Positions 18,829 to 27,186 of a DNA stretch of 64,000 bases are shown piece by piece. Numbering within the stretch: the first letter of the stretch is position 1; each line of letters opens with the position of its first letter. The DNA comes from Variovorax sp. ZS18.2.2 (GTDB lineage: Bacteria; Pseudomonadota; Gammaproteobacteria; Burkholderiales; Burkholderiaceae_C). The DNA lies in assembly GCF_024701975.1 (NCBI RefSeq), contig NZ_JANLNM010000005.1, positions 248,001 through 312,000 on the forward strand, read 5' to 3'. The position numbers and the translations under genes were made by a program. The notes under the pieces were generated by a model. It was not told the origin of the DNA. It made no database searches and saw nothing but the letters and a program-made list of their open reading frames with translations.

Positions 18829-19386
18829 TCAGTTGCCCGTGAAGGTGCAGGTGCGCACGGCCCCGCGTGCGCCGGTCTTCTGCTGCGGCGCCGAGCGGAT
18901 CTCCAGCTTCGTGTAGCTGAAGAAGACGATGTCGCAGGGTCGCTTGGGCGTGCCGCCGGTCACGATGGCGTGGCAGTGCACGCGCGCGCCCTCGAGCACG
19001 AACTCCAGGTGCGCCTGCAGGTCCTTGGAGCTGTCGCCGCCGGCCTTGAAGACCGACACCGTCACCTTCAGGTCGCTGTCCTGGCCCTTGAGCAGGCTCG
19101 CGATGGAGGCCGTGGCGGCATCGCAGTCGCGGATCACGATGAAGGGGTGGTTGCGCATCTTGCCCTTGCTGGAGCCCGGCGGAATGACCACGTCGGCCTT
19201 GTACGAGTAGCCGCCGATGTCCATGCGCTGCTTGCCGTCTTCGTACGTGCGCACCGACTCGCCCTCGATCGGCGAGCCCTTGCTCTCGATCATCATCGAG
19301 AAGTCGTTGCCCGATTCGCCCGACAGGTAGTCGAGCAGGCGCAGGGCCTCATCGGGGTCCAGTTGTCCATCGAAGGTCCAGCTCAT
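18829..19386 (-). CDS. hcp: Hcp-family T6SS tube protein (divergent)
   Basis: 185 residues. Start ATG at 19384-19386 with an AGGAG Shine-Dalgarno 7 nt before it; the 416-residue open frame upstream is only the antisense-like extension. The sequence holds Hcp-like elements: MMIESKGSPIEGES (cf. KxGDIKGES), FKAGGDSSKDLQAHLEF, and a late FFSYTKLEIR like the Hcp FxYxKI strand. It is longer at both ends than the classic 160-residue Hcp1. Position before tagJ-tssE supports the call. Either a true tube subunit of a divergent branch or an Hcp-like carrier. Confidence 0.8.
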   Translation of the reverse strand: MSWTFDGQLDPDEALRLLDYLSGESGNDFSMMIESKGSPIEGESVRTYEDGKQRMDIGGYSYKADVVIPPGSSKGKMRNHPFIVIRDCDAATASIASLLKGQDSDLKVTVSVFKAGGDSSKDLQAHLEFVLEGARVHCHAIVTGGTPKRPCDIVFFSYTKLEIRSAPQQKTGARGAVRTCTFTGN

Positions 19387-19432
19387 GTCGATCTCCTGAG
19401 AAAAAATCCGTGTGGGTGGTGTGCTGTCGTCT

Positions 19433-21535
19433 TTACTTGGCGGCCGAAACTTCGCCCGCCCAATGAACCATCGCGGCGAAGGTCTGCCGCTCGCCCTCGG
19501 GTTGCAGTGCGCCGCGCACGCGCACTTCGGCAACCGCATCGCCTGCGCCCGTGCCGAACAGGCGCGGCGCGCTGTAGGGCGCCGCGGGCGTGGCCAGCAC
19601 CAGCAGCCGGCCGCCTTCCGCGTTGAACCAGGGCAGCTCGAAGCGCTTGGTGGCGGGCGCCTCGCGCGTGCCGCGCTTGAAGCGGTTGGTCTCGCCCGGG
19701 TCCTCGGGGTAGACCTGGCGCGCACCGCCCTGCGGATCGATGCCGACGATGACCAGGTCCACCGAGCGTGCGCTGGTGTTGCGCACGTTGAGCACGGCGC
19801 GCTCGCCGCTGCGCAGCGGCAGGAGCTTCGCGTCGACCTGCTGCGCGGAGCCACTGCGCACGAGCCGATCGCCGTTCCAGACTTCGAACACCGCGTCGAA
19901 GCCGTCGAACTGCGCGTCCCTGGCGATGGTGTAGAGCTGGTTGAGCCACTTGAGGCGGGCCAGCACTTCGAGGCGACGGCGCGCTGCGGTCGCCTCGATG
20001 GGTGCTGTCTTCGCGCCAGCACCGAGCTGTGGCGAGAGCACTTCGAGCCGGCCCGCAGACCAGCGCACATCGGCGCCATCCACCTCGTTCACCGCAACAA
20101 CGGAGGCCGGGTATTCGAGGCTCAAGCCCGGCGGCAACCCCTGCTCCGCGCGCACGCGCAGCGCGACCGTGGCCGGTTCGCCCAGCGGCGTGATGTTCCA
20201 GAGCGCGGCGCCGGGCAGTTCGCGCAGCGCAGGCGGCACCGCCATGCGCGCCTTGTCGTTGAAGGCCTGCGCGAGCGTGCCCTCGGCGCTGCGCACGGTG
20301 CCGTCGTCCATCGTGGCCAGCACGCGCAGCGGCTGCTGCAGCACGAGGCCGTCGAGCTGGCCGGCCTGCAGCGTGAGCGTGTCGCCGGAGCGCTGCGCGC
20401 GCCAGACCGGGCGCGTCGACACGGCCTGGGCGCGGTTGGAAAAGATCGGTGCGTCGAGGTTGCCCTCGGCCACCGGCGAAGGCAGCTCGCGCGTGGGAAA
20501 GCGTTGTGCGAGTTCGTCGATCACCGGCGGATAGACGGCCAGTACGCCGTCGAACAGATCGCGCCAGGTGGCGGGCTTGCGCGACAGCGCCTCCACCACG
20601 GCCCAGGTCAGCAGGCCCTGCGGACGCGCGTTGCGGTTCTTGCGCGGCAGGCGCAACTCGGGGGTGATCTGGTGGCTCTCCGATGCGAAGAGCGCGACGT
20701 AGCGGGCGCGCGGCACGGGGTCGGTCACGGTGGGCCGCGTCATGGCAACGCGCGCCGCGGGGCCGGGCGCGCCGATCAATTGCGTGGTGCGCAGGCCGCG
20801 CCAGCGCACCTCGTCGCCGGGCGGTCCTTCGGCGATGGCCGGCGCATCGGTGGTGCTGCGGGTCATCGAGTTCGCCGAACAGGTGTCGAAGACGGAGGCG
20901 ACGAACACGTTGCGCGCGAGAAAGGCCTGGATCCAGGCGTCGAAATCGGCATCGCGCAGGTCGCCGGTCAGGGCGCTGTCGGCGCCGAGCGTGCCGCGCA
21001 CGTCGCGCGCGAGGAAGTTCTCGGAAAGGCCGTCGGGCTCCTGGTAGCGCTTGTTGCTGTCGCGCAGGCGGGTGCCGTGTCCGGAGAAATAGAGCAGCAC
21101 GAAGTCGCCGCTCTTCGACTGTGCGAGCAGGCGGCCGAGGGCTTCGTGGATGGCTTGCGATTCGGGCAGCACGGAGCCACTCACGCCGTCGGCGAGCACG
21201 GTGATGTCGGCGGACGCGAAGCCTTGCTTCAGCAGCGCGTCGCGCATCAGCATCACGTCATTGCGCGGTGCCTGCAGCCACAGGGCCTGCGGCTGGTTGA
21301 CGAGTTCGGAGACGCCGACGAGCAGGGCGCGTTGGGTGGCGAAGGCGGTGCTTCCGGAGACGAGCAGCGCGAGCGACAACAACAGCCGCAAGCAAAGCGC
21401 CCGTATTGCTCCTTCCCCCTCTGGGGGAAGGTTGGGATGGGGGCAGGCAGAGCGCCCGATGGATGCGCCGCTTGCCCCCACCCCGGCCCTCCCCCGGGAG
21501 GGGAGGGAGAAAGACAGCGGCGCGGCGCGACTCAT
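19433..21535 (-). CDS. Exported caspase-family (peptidase C14-like) protein
   Basis: 700 residues. The ATG (21533-21535) overlaps the upstream stop as ATGA. Residues ~8-43 are encoded by a dispersed palindromic repeat, followed by a hydrophobic export segment (~46-66, ending STAFA). The caspase fold follows: LLVGVSELV opening strand, catalytic His153 in YFSGHGT and Cys219 in SVFDTCSAN. The C-terminal ~400 residues show beta-rich modules including VLNVRNTSARSVDLVIVGID and GNxVRxGSAQQVD-like stretches as in DUF4384-type domains. It probably acts in the periplasm. Its substrate is unknown. It sits directly before hcp where tssABC would be expected. A later TTG start after the repeat is possible. 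Confidence 0.85.
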   Translation of the reverse strand: MSRAAPLSFSLPSRGRAGVGASGASIGRSACPHPNLPPEGEGAIRALCLRLLLSLALLVSGSTAFATQRALLVGVSELVNQPQALWLQAPRNDVMLMRDALLKQGFASADITVLADGVSGSVLPESQAIHEALGRLLAQSKSGDFVLLYFSGHGTRLRDSNKRYQEPDGLSENFLARDVRGTLGADSALTGDLRDADFDAWIQAFLARNVFVASVFDTCSANSMTRSTTDAPAIAEGPPGDEVRWRGLRTTQLIGAPGPAARVAMTRPTVTDPVPRARYVALFASESHQITPELRLPRKNRNARPQGLLTWAVVEALSRKPATWRDLFDGVLAVYPPVIDELAQRFPTRELPSPVAEGNLDAPIFSNRAQAVSTRPVWRAQRSGDTLTLQAGQLDGLVLQQPLRVLATMDDGTVRSAEGTLAQAFNDKARMAVPPALRELPGAALWNITPLGEPATVALRVRAEQGLPPGLSLEYPASVVAVNEVDGADVRWSAGRLEVLSPQLGAGAKTAPIEATAARRRLEVLARLKWLNQLYTIARDAQFDGFDAVFEVWNGDRLVRSGSAQQVDAKLLPLRSGERAVLNVRNTSARSVDLVIVGIDPQGGARQVYPEDPGETNRFKRGTREAPATKRFELPWFNAEGGRLLVLATPAAPYSAPRLFGTGAGDAVAEVRVRGALQPEGERQTFAAMVHWAGEVSAAK
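21406..21513. repeat. Dispersed palindromic repeat, copy 1 (inside caspase gene)
   Basis: Arms 21406-21447 and 21471-21512 are inverted copies (TTGCTCCTTCCCCCTCTGGG against the matching end), with ~23 nt between. The same arms recur at 62535-62654 and, as a variant, at 27504-27628. This copy lies inside the open frame of the caspase protein, near its 5' end, and keeps the frame open. It looks like a REP/MITE-type element spread by an unlinked transposase. Confidence 0.85.
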
Positions 21536-22671
21536 GGCCGCTCCGAAGCCGGCCCGGCCGATTCGACCAGCGGCGACGCCGCGAGCATCGACAACCCACC
21601 GACCGGATCGTCCACGCGCAAGCGCCAGACGCCGTTCGTGCCCGGCCCGCCGACCACTTCGGCCGACATCGAGCGCAGCAGGCGGTCGGCCTCGTCCACG
21701 CGCACACCATCTTTCCAGCGCACGACCAGGTTGGCCGACGCCACCGCAGGCGCGGCAGGCACGTTGCGAAAGCGCACGTCGTCCTCTTGCGATCCACGCC
21801 CGCCCAGCAGGCCGACGTTCTGCACCACCACGCACAGCGCAAGCACCGCGAACGCGGGCCGCATCCATCCATCGGCGCCGAACCAGCGGCGGATGCTGCC
21901 CCACCAGCCGCCCTCGGGCCGCTCCTGCGGCCGGGCGCGCGGCGAAGCGGGCGCAGCCTCGGGTGACTGCGTCAGCGCCGGGCCCAGCTGCAGGCCAGCG
22001 GTGCGGTACAGCGCCTGGTAGTCGGCGCGCGGGTCGTGCGCGCCGAGCGGCGTGCCGGAAAGCACCGAGAACACGCCGCCCACGGTGCGCAGCGCGATGC
22101 GGCCGGGCTCGGGCGCGATGGGCAGCACCTTCTGCGCGGCCCACTCGTCGTGCACCGCGCGGATCGCCGCGAGCCGGGTGGCCGAGACCTCGCCGAGCAC
22201 GCGCGCGCACAGCTGCGGGCTGGGTTCGAGCGTGAGCACGTTCCAGGCTTGAATCAGTCCGAACGCCGGCTCGAAGGGTTCGTCGTCGGGTTCGAGCAGC
22301 ACGTCGAAGGCACCGGCCCAGTCGGCCTCGCCCGCGGCCATCCAGCCCTGCCAGAGATCGCCGTGGATGCAGCGGTCCAGCAGCACGCCGAGCAACCGCC
22401 CTTCGTGCACCACGCTGATGAGGCGGCCCGGCGCCCAGCGTGCGGGGAAGGCCCGCTGGGCGACAGCCTCGCGGCGCCGGGCCAATTCGGTGAGGGGGAG
22501 CAAGAGATCCTGAAGTGCGGGCGCTGTCGCCGATGCGGCTTGCGGCATCGCACCCGGCATGGCCACCGTGGCCACGCCAGCGGCTGCTGCAGCTGCATCG
22601 GGCACGGCGGTGCCGCCGGTTTCGAACGCGTTGCGGATCACGCTGAGTGGGGGCCAGAGTTCGGTGTTCAT
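21532..22671 (-). CDS. Single-pass membrane protein, possible anti-sigma-like regulator
   Basis: 379 residues from the ATG at 22669-22671 (AGGA 10 nt upstream); in-frame starts at 22707 and 22722 would overlap the sigma-like gene. The N-terminal ~250 residues are soluble with no zinc-finger cluster. One membrane segment (WMRPAFAVLALCVVVQNVGLL) follows. The ~80-residue exported tail (NLVVRWKDGVRVDEADRLLR, then EVVGGPGTNGVWRLRV) resembles the ferredoxin-like fold seen at the C-terminus of some anti-sigma factors and subtilisin propeptides. Encoded between a sigma-like protein and an exported caspase, overlapping the latter by 4 nt. The anti-sigma role is inference. Confidence 0.6.
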   Translation of the reverse strand: MNTELWPPLSVIRNAFETGGTAVPDAAAAAAGVATVAMPGAMPQAASATAPALQDLLLPLTELARRREAVAQRAFPARWAPGRLISVVHEGRLLGVLLDRCIHGDLWQGWMAAGEADWAGAFDVLLEPDDEPFEPAFGLIQAWNVLTLEPSPQLCARVLGEVSATRLAAIRAVHDEWAAQKVLPIAPEPGRIALRTVGGVFSVLSGTPLGAHDPRADYQALYRTAGLQLGPALTQSPEAAPASPRARPQERPEGGWWGSIRRWFGADGWMRPAFAVLALCVVVQNVGLLGGRGSQEDDVRFRNVPAAPAVASANLVVRWKDGVRVDEADRLLRSMSAEVVGGPGTNGVWRLRVDDPVGGLSMLAASPLVESAGPASERP

Positions 22672-22699
22672 GGCGGTCTGTTCCTGAATGGCTATGTCT

Positions 22700-23449
22700 T
22701 CAGGCATAAGACGCTTCAGCACCGAGGATTTTGAAAACCTGCAGGATCGCTGCCATGTTTTCCGCCTCGATGGCGATGCCCAGGGTCTGCTGGATCCAGC
22801 CGCCCAGCCGGGTCTTGGCGTAGTCGGCGGTCAGGCCCTCCCGCTTGTGCACGAGGCCCAGGCGCCCCGCGCGGTAGTGGTACGAGGCGATGGCATGGCG
22901 CGAGGCGATGCCCGAAAGCCCGCCCTCCGCTTCCTTGCCGAAGCCCTCGCACAAGAGGATGCGCTCGGGCTCGGGCAGCTCGGCGATGAAGGCGCGCGCG
23001 GCCAGCTGCACCGCTTCCGCGCTCAGGCCGTGTTCGGCCAGGCAGCCGTCGAGGTCGTCGCCGGCGCCGATCTCGTCTTCGAGTTGCGCCTCGGTGATCT
23101 GGTCGCCGATGGAGAGCTTGCGGCGGAACGAGCTGGCCCGCGTGCAGTCGATCAGGTAGCGCCGGAAGTACGCGCACAGCGCGAAGGCGGTCGAGGGCGC
23201 GCTGTGGCTCGCGCGCTCGTCGGCCTCGTCCGGATCGGCATCGAGCCGCAGCACCTTCACGTAGATGAACTGCGCCACCAGCTCCTGCCGCCCTTCGCCC
23301 AGGATCTGCAGCTCGGGCGGATTGCAGGCCACGAGCGCATCGCCGACGATGCGGTACATGGTGCCCATGTCGTTCGAGGACAGCGTCTGCCTGCGCCGCC
23401 AAAGGCGGACGAGTTCAGTGCTCTCCGCGGACGAAAGGGTTTCAATCAT
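22700..23449 (-). CDS. Sigma-70-family-like regulator
   Basis: 249 residues. A segment near the middle (ALCAYFRRYLIDCTRAS) resembles sigma region 2 (RRYLID), and the C-terminal part (FIAELPEPERILL, then GLSGIASRHAIASYHYRAG) resembles a sigma region 4 helix-turn-helix with an LP-ER-L start. The spacing and the extra ~50 C-terminal residues are unusual for ECF factors. A plain ATG start at 23447-23449 is used. The gene begins the sigma-like/membrane/caspase trio; the next gene starts about 28 nt after its stop. A transcription role is likely but not proven. Confidence 0.55.
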   Translation of the reverse strand: MIETLSSAESTELVRLWRRRQTLSSNDMGTMYRIVGDALVACNPPELQILGEGRQELVAQFIYVKVLRLDADPDEADERASHSAPSTAFALCAYFRRYLIDCTRASSFRRKLSIGDQITEAQLEDEIGAGDDLDGCLAEHGLSAEAVQLAARAFIAELPEPERILLCEGFGKEAEGGLSGIASRHAIASYHYRAGRLGLVHKREGLTADYAKTRLGGWIQQTLGIAIEAENMAAILQVFKILGAEASYA

Positions 23450-23590
23450 TGGCTCACCCCCAGGCTTCGCGCACTTCGTGTCGCTTCTTCAACCCCCTCA
23501 CCGGGGGCAACACCAGCGGCCCGGCAAAGCCGGTTCCGCGGTGTTCCCTGAAAAAGCTCCACTGCGTCCACCGTTGAAGAGCCGGGTCCA
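23450..23590. repeat. Repeat-like spacer between mltA and the sigma-like gene
   Basis: 141 nt with no gene. It contains GGCTTCGCGCACTTCGTGTC, a CCCCCTCACCGGGGGC hairpin (about 23503-23518) and a GGCAAAGCCGG hairpin. The style is that of a dispersed comamonad intergenic repeat. It may weaken transcription between the kinase-mltA part and the trio, or hide a promoter for the trio; no clear -35/-10 pair was seen. Confidence 0.45.
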
Positions 23591-25177
23591 TCAGTCGTCG
23601 ACGCAGACGCCTTCGCTCGGCACCAGGCATTGCGCCAGGCCCGCGCCCACCGGGCCACCGCGCGTGCGCATCGTCGACGACACCGCCGCCTGCGCCACGG
23701 CCAGGCCGCGCGGCAGAAGAATCCACAGCTGGCCGCGCTCCTTCATGCGGCGTGCGTTGGTCGCGGCCTGCTGGCCGTTGCCGAAGAAATAGTCGGCGCG
23801 CACCGCACCGCGAATTGCACCGCCGGTGTCCTGCGCGATGGTCAGGCGCTGCATCGGCGCGCCGCTGCCGGGCGTGCGGGTCGAGACGAACACCGGGTAG
23901 CCGAGCGGCGTGCTGCGCGGATCGACCGCGATCGAGCGCCCCGCCGACAGCGGCACGCCAAAGGCGCCCACCGGCCCGCCCACGGGCGAGGTCGATTCCT
24001 TGAAGAACACATAGCTCGGGTCCTTGATGCCCGAGCCCGTGACCGCGCCGGCCGTGCGGCGCCCCGGCACCACGACCGCGCCGCTGGCGGTGGGCCGCGC
24101 GAGCGTGAAGCCGCGCGTGCGGATGACACTGCTGTCGACGGCGCCGACATCGTCGTCATCGCCATCGTCCAGCTGCAGTTCGATCGACGAGCCGCGCACC
24201 TTCACCGCGCTGCGCGGCTTGCCGTTGGCGGCCTGCGCAATGGTGGGACGGAAGGGCTGGCCGTTCTGCTCGGCGTAGGCCACGCGGATGGTGTCGCCGT
24301 TGGCCAGCTTGATGCGGCCCGAGCCCTGGATCTGCATCTCGTAGAGCGCGGTGGCGCTGCTCACGAAGGCCAGCACCTTGGCGTTGGGCGCGCCCTTGGT
24401 TTCGATTTCTTCGCGGGTGTAGTACGGCAAGAGCTGCTTGCCCTCGATGCGCATGCGCACCTTGCGGTCGAGCGTGTCGCGGGTGACGGCCGAGAGGTCG
24501 AGCGCGTAGAGGCCGGGCGCGCCCATGTCGCGCGTGCTGAGGCCCGTCTGCACGACCACGTTGCGGCCCTCGACCTTCGCGGCCACCGTGCCGCTGCCGG
24601 CCGGGAGCTTGCGCGCATCGGCGAACAGCATGTCTTCCGGCTGGCCGTACACGGGGTAGATGAAGGGCGCGCCGTAAGTGCGGCTGCCCGCGATCTCGGG
24701 CTCGAAGTAGCCGGTGACCACGCCGTCGGGCTTGCGGTCGTCGTCGCGGATCTGGTAGGCCGAGAACTCGCTCTCGAAGAAGCCGCGGATGCCATTGCGG
24801 TTCTTGCCGTCGACCTTGGCGGCCCGGTCGCACACCTCTTTCCACTCGGCGCCGCGGCCGGTGAGCACCTTGCAGCTGCCCAGGAACGCGGGCCAGGTCT
24901 CGGAGAAATCGTCACGCGACCAGCCCGGCATCGCATCGAAGCTGACCGCGGTGTAGGTGGCCAGTTGGGTCGAGAAGGTGCGCGCCTGGCCGGCCACGCT
25001 CGCGCCGGTCGAGGCCGGCCGCGAACTGGTGGTCGATGACGTGTCGGTGGTGGCCGCGGTCGTGTCGGTGGTCGCGGCCGGCGGCGGATTGGCGCAGCCT
25101 GCCAGCGATGCGGCGGCCGCAACGGCGGCCCATCGGATCAGCGTGGAAGTGAAGCGCGGCGACTGTGAGGTATGCAT
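23591..25177 (-). CDS. mltA: MltA-type lytic murein transglycosylase, lipoprotein
   Basis: 528 residues, starting at the ATG at 25175-25177 with AAGGAG 6 nt upstream. A lipobox LAGC near residue 28 predicts a membrane-anchored periplasmic lipoprotein, followed by a Thr/Ala/Pro-rich linker. The MltA domain is clear (VVTGYFEPEIAGSRT, YYTREEIETKG) and the C-terminal 3D domain holds the catalytic-type AQDTGGAIRG and RADYFFG. MltA cuts glycan strands to 1,6-anhydromuropeptides. Lytic transglycosylases are known to help T6SS baseplates span the wall. Its place after the kinase, in the T6SS operon, suggests that role here (inferred). Confidence 0.93.
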   Translation of the reverse strand: MHTSQSPRFTSTLIRWAAVAAAASLAGCANPPPAATTDTTAATTDTSSTTSSRPASTGASVAGQARTFSTQLATYTAVSFDAMPGWSRDDFSETWPAFLGSCKVLTGRGAEWKEVCDRAAKVDGKNRNGIRGFFESEFSAYQIRDDDRKPDGVVTGYFEPEIAGSRTYGAPFIYPVYGQPEDMLFADARKLPAGSGTVAAKVEGRNVVVQTGLSTRDMGAPGLYALDLSAVTRDTLDRKVRMRIEGKQLLPYYTREEIETKGAPNAKVLAFVSSATALYEMQIQGSGRIKLANGDTIRVAYAEQNGQPFRPTIAQAANGKPRSAVKVRGSSIELQLDDGDDDDVGAVDSSVIRTRGFTLARPTASGAVVVPGRRTAGAVTGSGIKDPSYVFFKESTSPVGGPVGAFGVPLSAGRSIAVDPRSTPLGYPVFVSTRTPGSGAPMQRLTIAQDTGGAIRGAVRADYFFGNGQQAATNARRMKERGQLWILLPRGLAVAQAAVSSTMRTRGGPVGAGLAQCLVPSEGVCVDD

Positions 25178-25237
25178 GAAAGTCTCCTTGTCCGGAAAAA
25201 GCGGCCATCGAGCCGATGGGCCAACGTCTACAGACGA

Positions 25238-27172
25238 TTACTTCTCGACGATTTTGAAATTCGCGACGCCATAGACGTCGTTGCACGGGGCGCCGGGCGC
25301 GCAGGTCGGCTTGCCCAGCAGCGGCGACGGGCCGGTGCCGCGCGTGGCTTCGAGCGCCGAGAGCACCGGCAGCGGGAACTGCGGAAACACGCCGTCGTTC
25401 TGCACGCCGGAAGCACTGAAGTCGCGCTCGTGCTCGCTCACGAGCACCGCGAACTGGTTGGTGCCAGCGGGACCGCCCGCGTCCATCGGCCACGAGGCGC
25501 GCGGCAGCGCGAGCGCGCTGTTGGCGGTGATCTTGTTGTACTTGTCCAGCAGGTTCGGGAACAAGAGGAACATCTCGCCGCCGCTGGACAAGAGGAACAC
25601 ATAGACAAAGCCGTCGCGCTTGCTGCGGATCTCGAAGGCGAGCTTGTCCTTGCCGATGTTGACCTCGGCCTTCTTCGCCGTGGCCGTGACCTCGAAGCCG
25701 GGCGCCGCGCCCGCCGCGAGCGACTGCAGCGATTCGATCGGCGTGCGCGGCGCCGCCGGCGCGGGCGGCGGTGGGGGTGGAGGCGGCGGCGGGGTCGGTG
25801 TCTGGGCGACCTTGGTGTCGATCGGTGGCGGCGGTGCGGTGGTGGTGACGTCCGTCTTGCCCACGCCACCGGCACGGCCCTGGTACCACCACCAGCCGCC
25901 GCCGGCGACGGCCGCGACGACCGCCACCGAGGCCAGTGCGGCCACGGTCTTGCCCTTGCCGCCGCCGCTTGTGCTGCTTGCGGCCCCCCGCGCGGGCGCC
26001 GGGGGTGGCGCCTTCTTGCCGGCAATCACCGTCGCGGCGTTCGCGTTGGAACCGGTGTTGTTGCCGCCCGTGCGTGCGCCCGAAGGCGGCTGCGTGCGCG
26101 GCGTCGGCGCGATGCTGTGGCCGACTTCCAGGTCGAGCGCCGCGCGCAAGTCGGCCATCGACTGCGGCCGCTGCTCGGGCCGCACGCCCAGGCCCGCATC
26201 GATCGCCTGCAGCAGCTTGAGGCTGTAGCGCTGGCGCAGGATGTCGTTGCCCGCGAGCGGCACGTAGCTGTCGGACAGGAGCCGCGCCACCGACGGCGGC
26301 GGCGCGCGGCCGCACACGGCCACGTGCATCACGGCCGCGAGGGCGTAGACGTCGGTCCATGCGCCTTGCGACATGTCGGGCATCTCGGCGTATTGCTCGA
26401 TGGGCGCGTAGCCGGGCTTGAGGATGACGGTGATCGCCTGGGTCTTGTCGGTGATCACGCGGCGCGCGGCGCCGAAGTCGAGCACCACCGGACGGCCGGA
26501 GCCTTCGAGCAGGATGATGTTGTCGGGCGCGATGTCGCGGTGGTAGCAGTTGGCGTTGTGCATCACGCCGAGCGCCTGGGTCACGCCGTCCATGATGCGG
26601 ATGAGCCAGGCCTCGTCGACGCCGGCGGGGATGGCGACCAAAGCCTCCCTCAGCGTGTCGCCGCGGTAGAAGGGCATCACCATGTAGGTGGTGCCGCGCT
26701 CTTGCCAGAACCTGTAGACCTTGAGGAGCGAGGGGTGGTCGAACTGGGCGAGGAGGCGGGCTTCGTTGATGAAGCTGCGCATGCCCAAGTCGAAGGTTTC
26801 GCGGTGGCGCTCCGAAAGCGGTACGACCGTGCCGTCGTACTGTCTCGTGGAGAGCGAGGTTGGCAGGTACTCCTTGATGGCCACGACGCGTTCGAGGTCG
26901 TGGTCCCAGGCTTCGTAGACGACGCCGAAGCCGCCCTGGCCTATGACTCTTGTGATTTCGAATTCTGCGAGGCGGCTGCCTACGGGGAGGAGGCCCGCCT
27001 CATGCGTTGCTGATGCGGGACTTGTTACCGGGACGTTGGACAGGCTTGTCGTGCCGGCGGTGATGACGGTTGTGCTTGTGTCGCCGCCTGTGGCTGGCTG
27101 CTGGGCCTGACGAGGGACGACTCTTGTGCGGTCGTCGTCCGGCGGCGAGGAGTTGGGGGGAGAGTCGGTCAT
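25238..27172 (-). CDS. Membrane Ser/Thr protein kinase with DUF4384-like domain (PpkA-like)
   Basis: 644 residues. The kinase domain spans ~65-330: glycine loop GQGGFG (78-83), Lys100 in VAIKEYL, catalytic HRDIAPDN (211-218, Ala replacing the usual Lys) and DFG (232-234). One membrane helix lies near 405-430, followed by a long proline-rich linker. The exported C-terminal domain (FEVTATAKKAEVNIGKDKL and FVYVFLLSSGGEMFLLFPN) fits DUF4384. In Pseudomonas, PpkA phosphorylates Fha to trigger T6SS assembly; no Fha or PppA phosphatase gene is in this window. It follows tagF, but with a ~780-bp palindrome between them. Confidence 0.9.
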   Translation of the reverse strand: MTDSPPNSSPPDDDRTRVVPRQAQQPATGGDTSTTVITAGTTSLSNVPVTSPASATHEAGLLPVGSRLAEFEITRVIGQGGFGVVYEAWDHDLERVVAIKEYLPTSLSTRQYDGTVVPLSERHRETFDLGMRSFINEARLLAQFDHPSLLKVYRFWQERGTTYMVMPFYRGDTLREALVAIPAGVDEAWLIRIMDGVTQALGVMHNANCYHRDIAPDNIILLEGSGRPVVLDFGAARRVITDKTQAITVILKPGYAPIEQYAEMPDMSQGAWTDVYALAAVMHVAVCGRAPPPSVARLLSDSYVPLAGNDILRQRYSLKLLQAIDAGLGVRPEQRPQSMADLRAALDLEVGHSIAPTPRTQPPSGARTGGNNTGSNANAATVIAGKKAPPPAPARGAASSTSGGGKGKTVAALASVAVVAAVAGGGWWWYQGRAGGVGKTDVTTTAPPPPIDTKVAQTPTPPPPPPPPPPAPAAPRTPIESLQSLAAGAAPGFEVTATAKKAEVNIGKDKLAFEIRSKRDGFVYVFLLSSGGEMFLLFPNLLDKYNKITANSALALPRASWPMDAGGPAGTNQFAVLVSEHERDFSASGVQNDGVFPQFPLPVLSALEATRGTGPSPLLGKPTCAPGAPCNDVYGVANFKIVEK

Positions 27173-27186
27173 CGACTTGCTCCTGC

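Noticed and set aside
22672..22722. Upstream in-frame start for the membrane protein (MLKRLMPED)
   Set aside because: Would overlap the end of the sigma-like gene and has a weaker Shine-Dalgarno than the start at 22671; kept as an alternative only.
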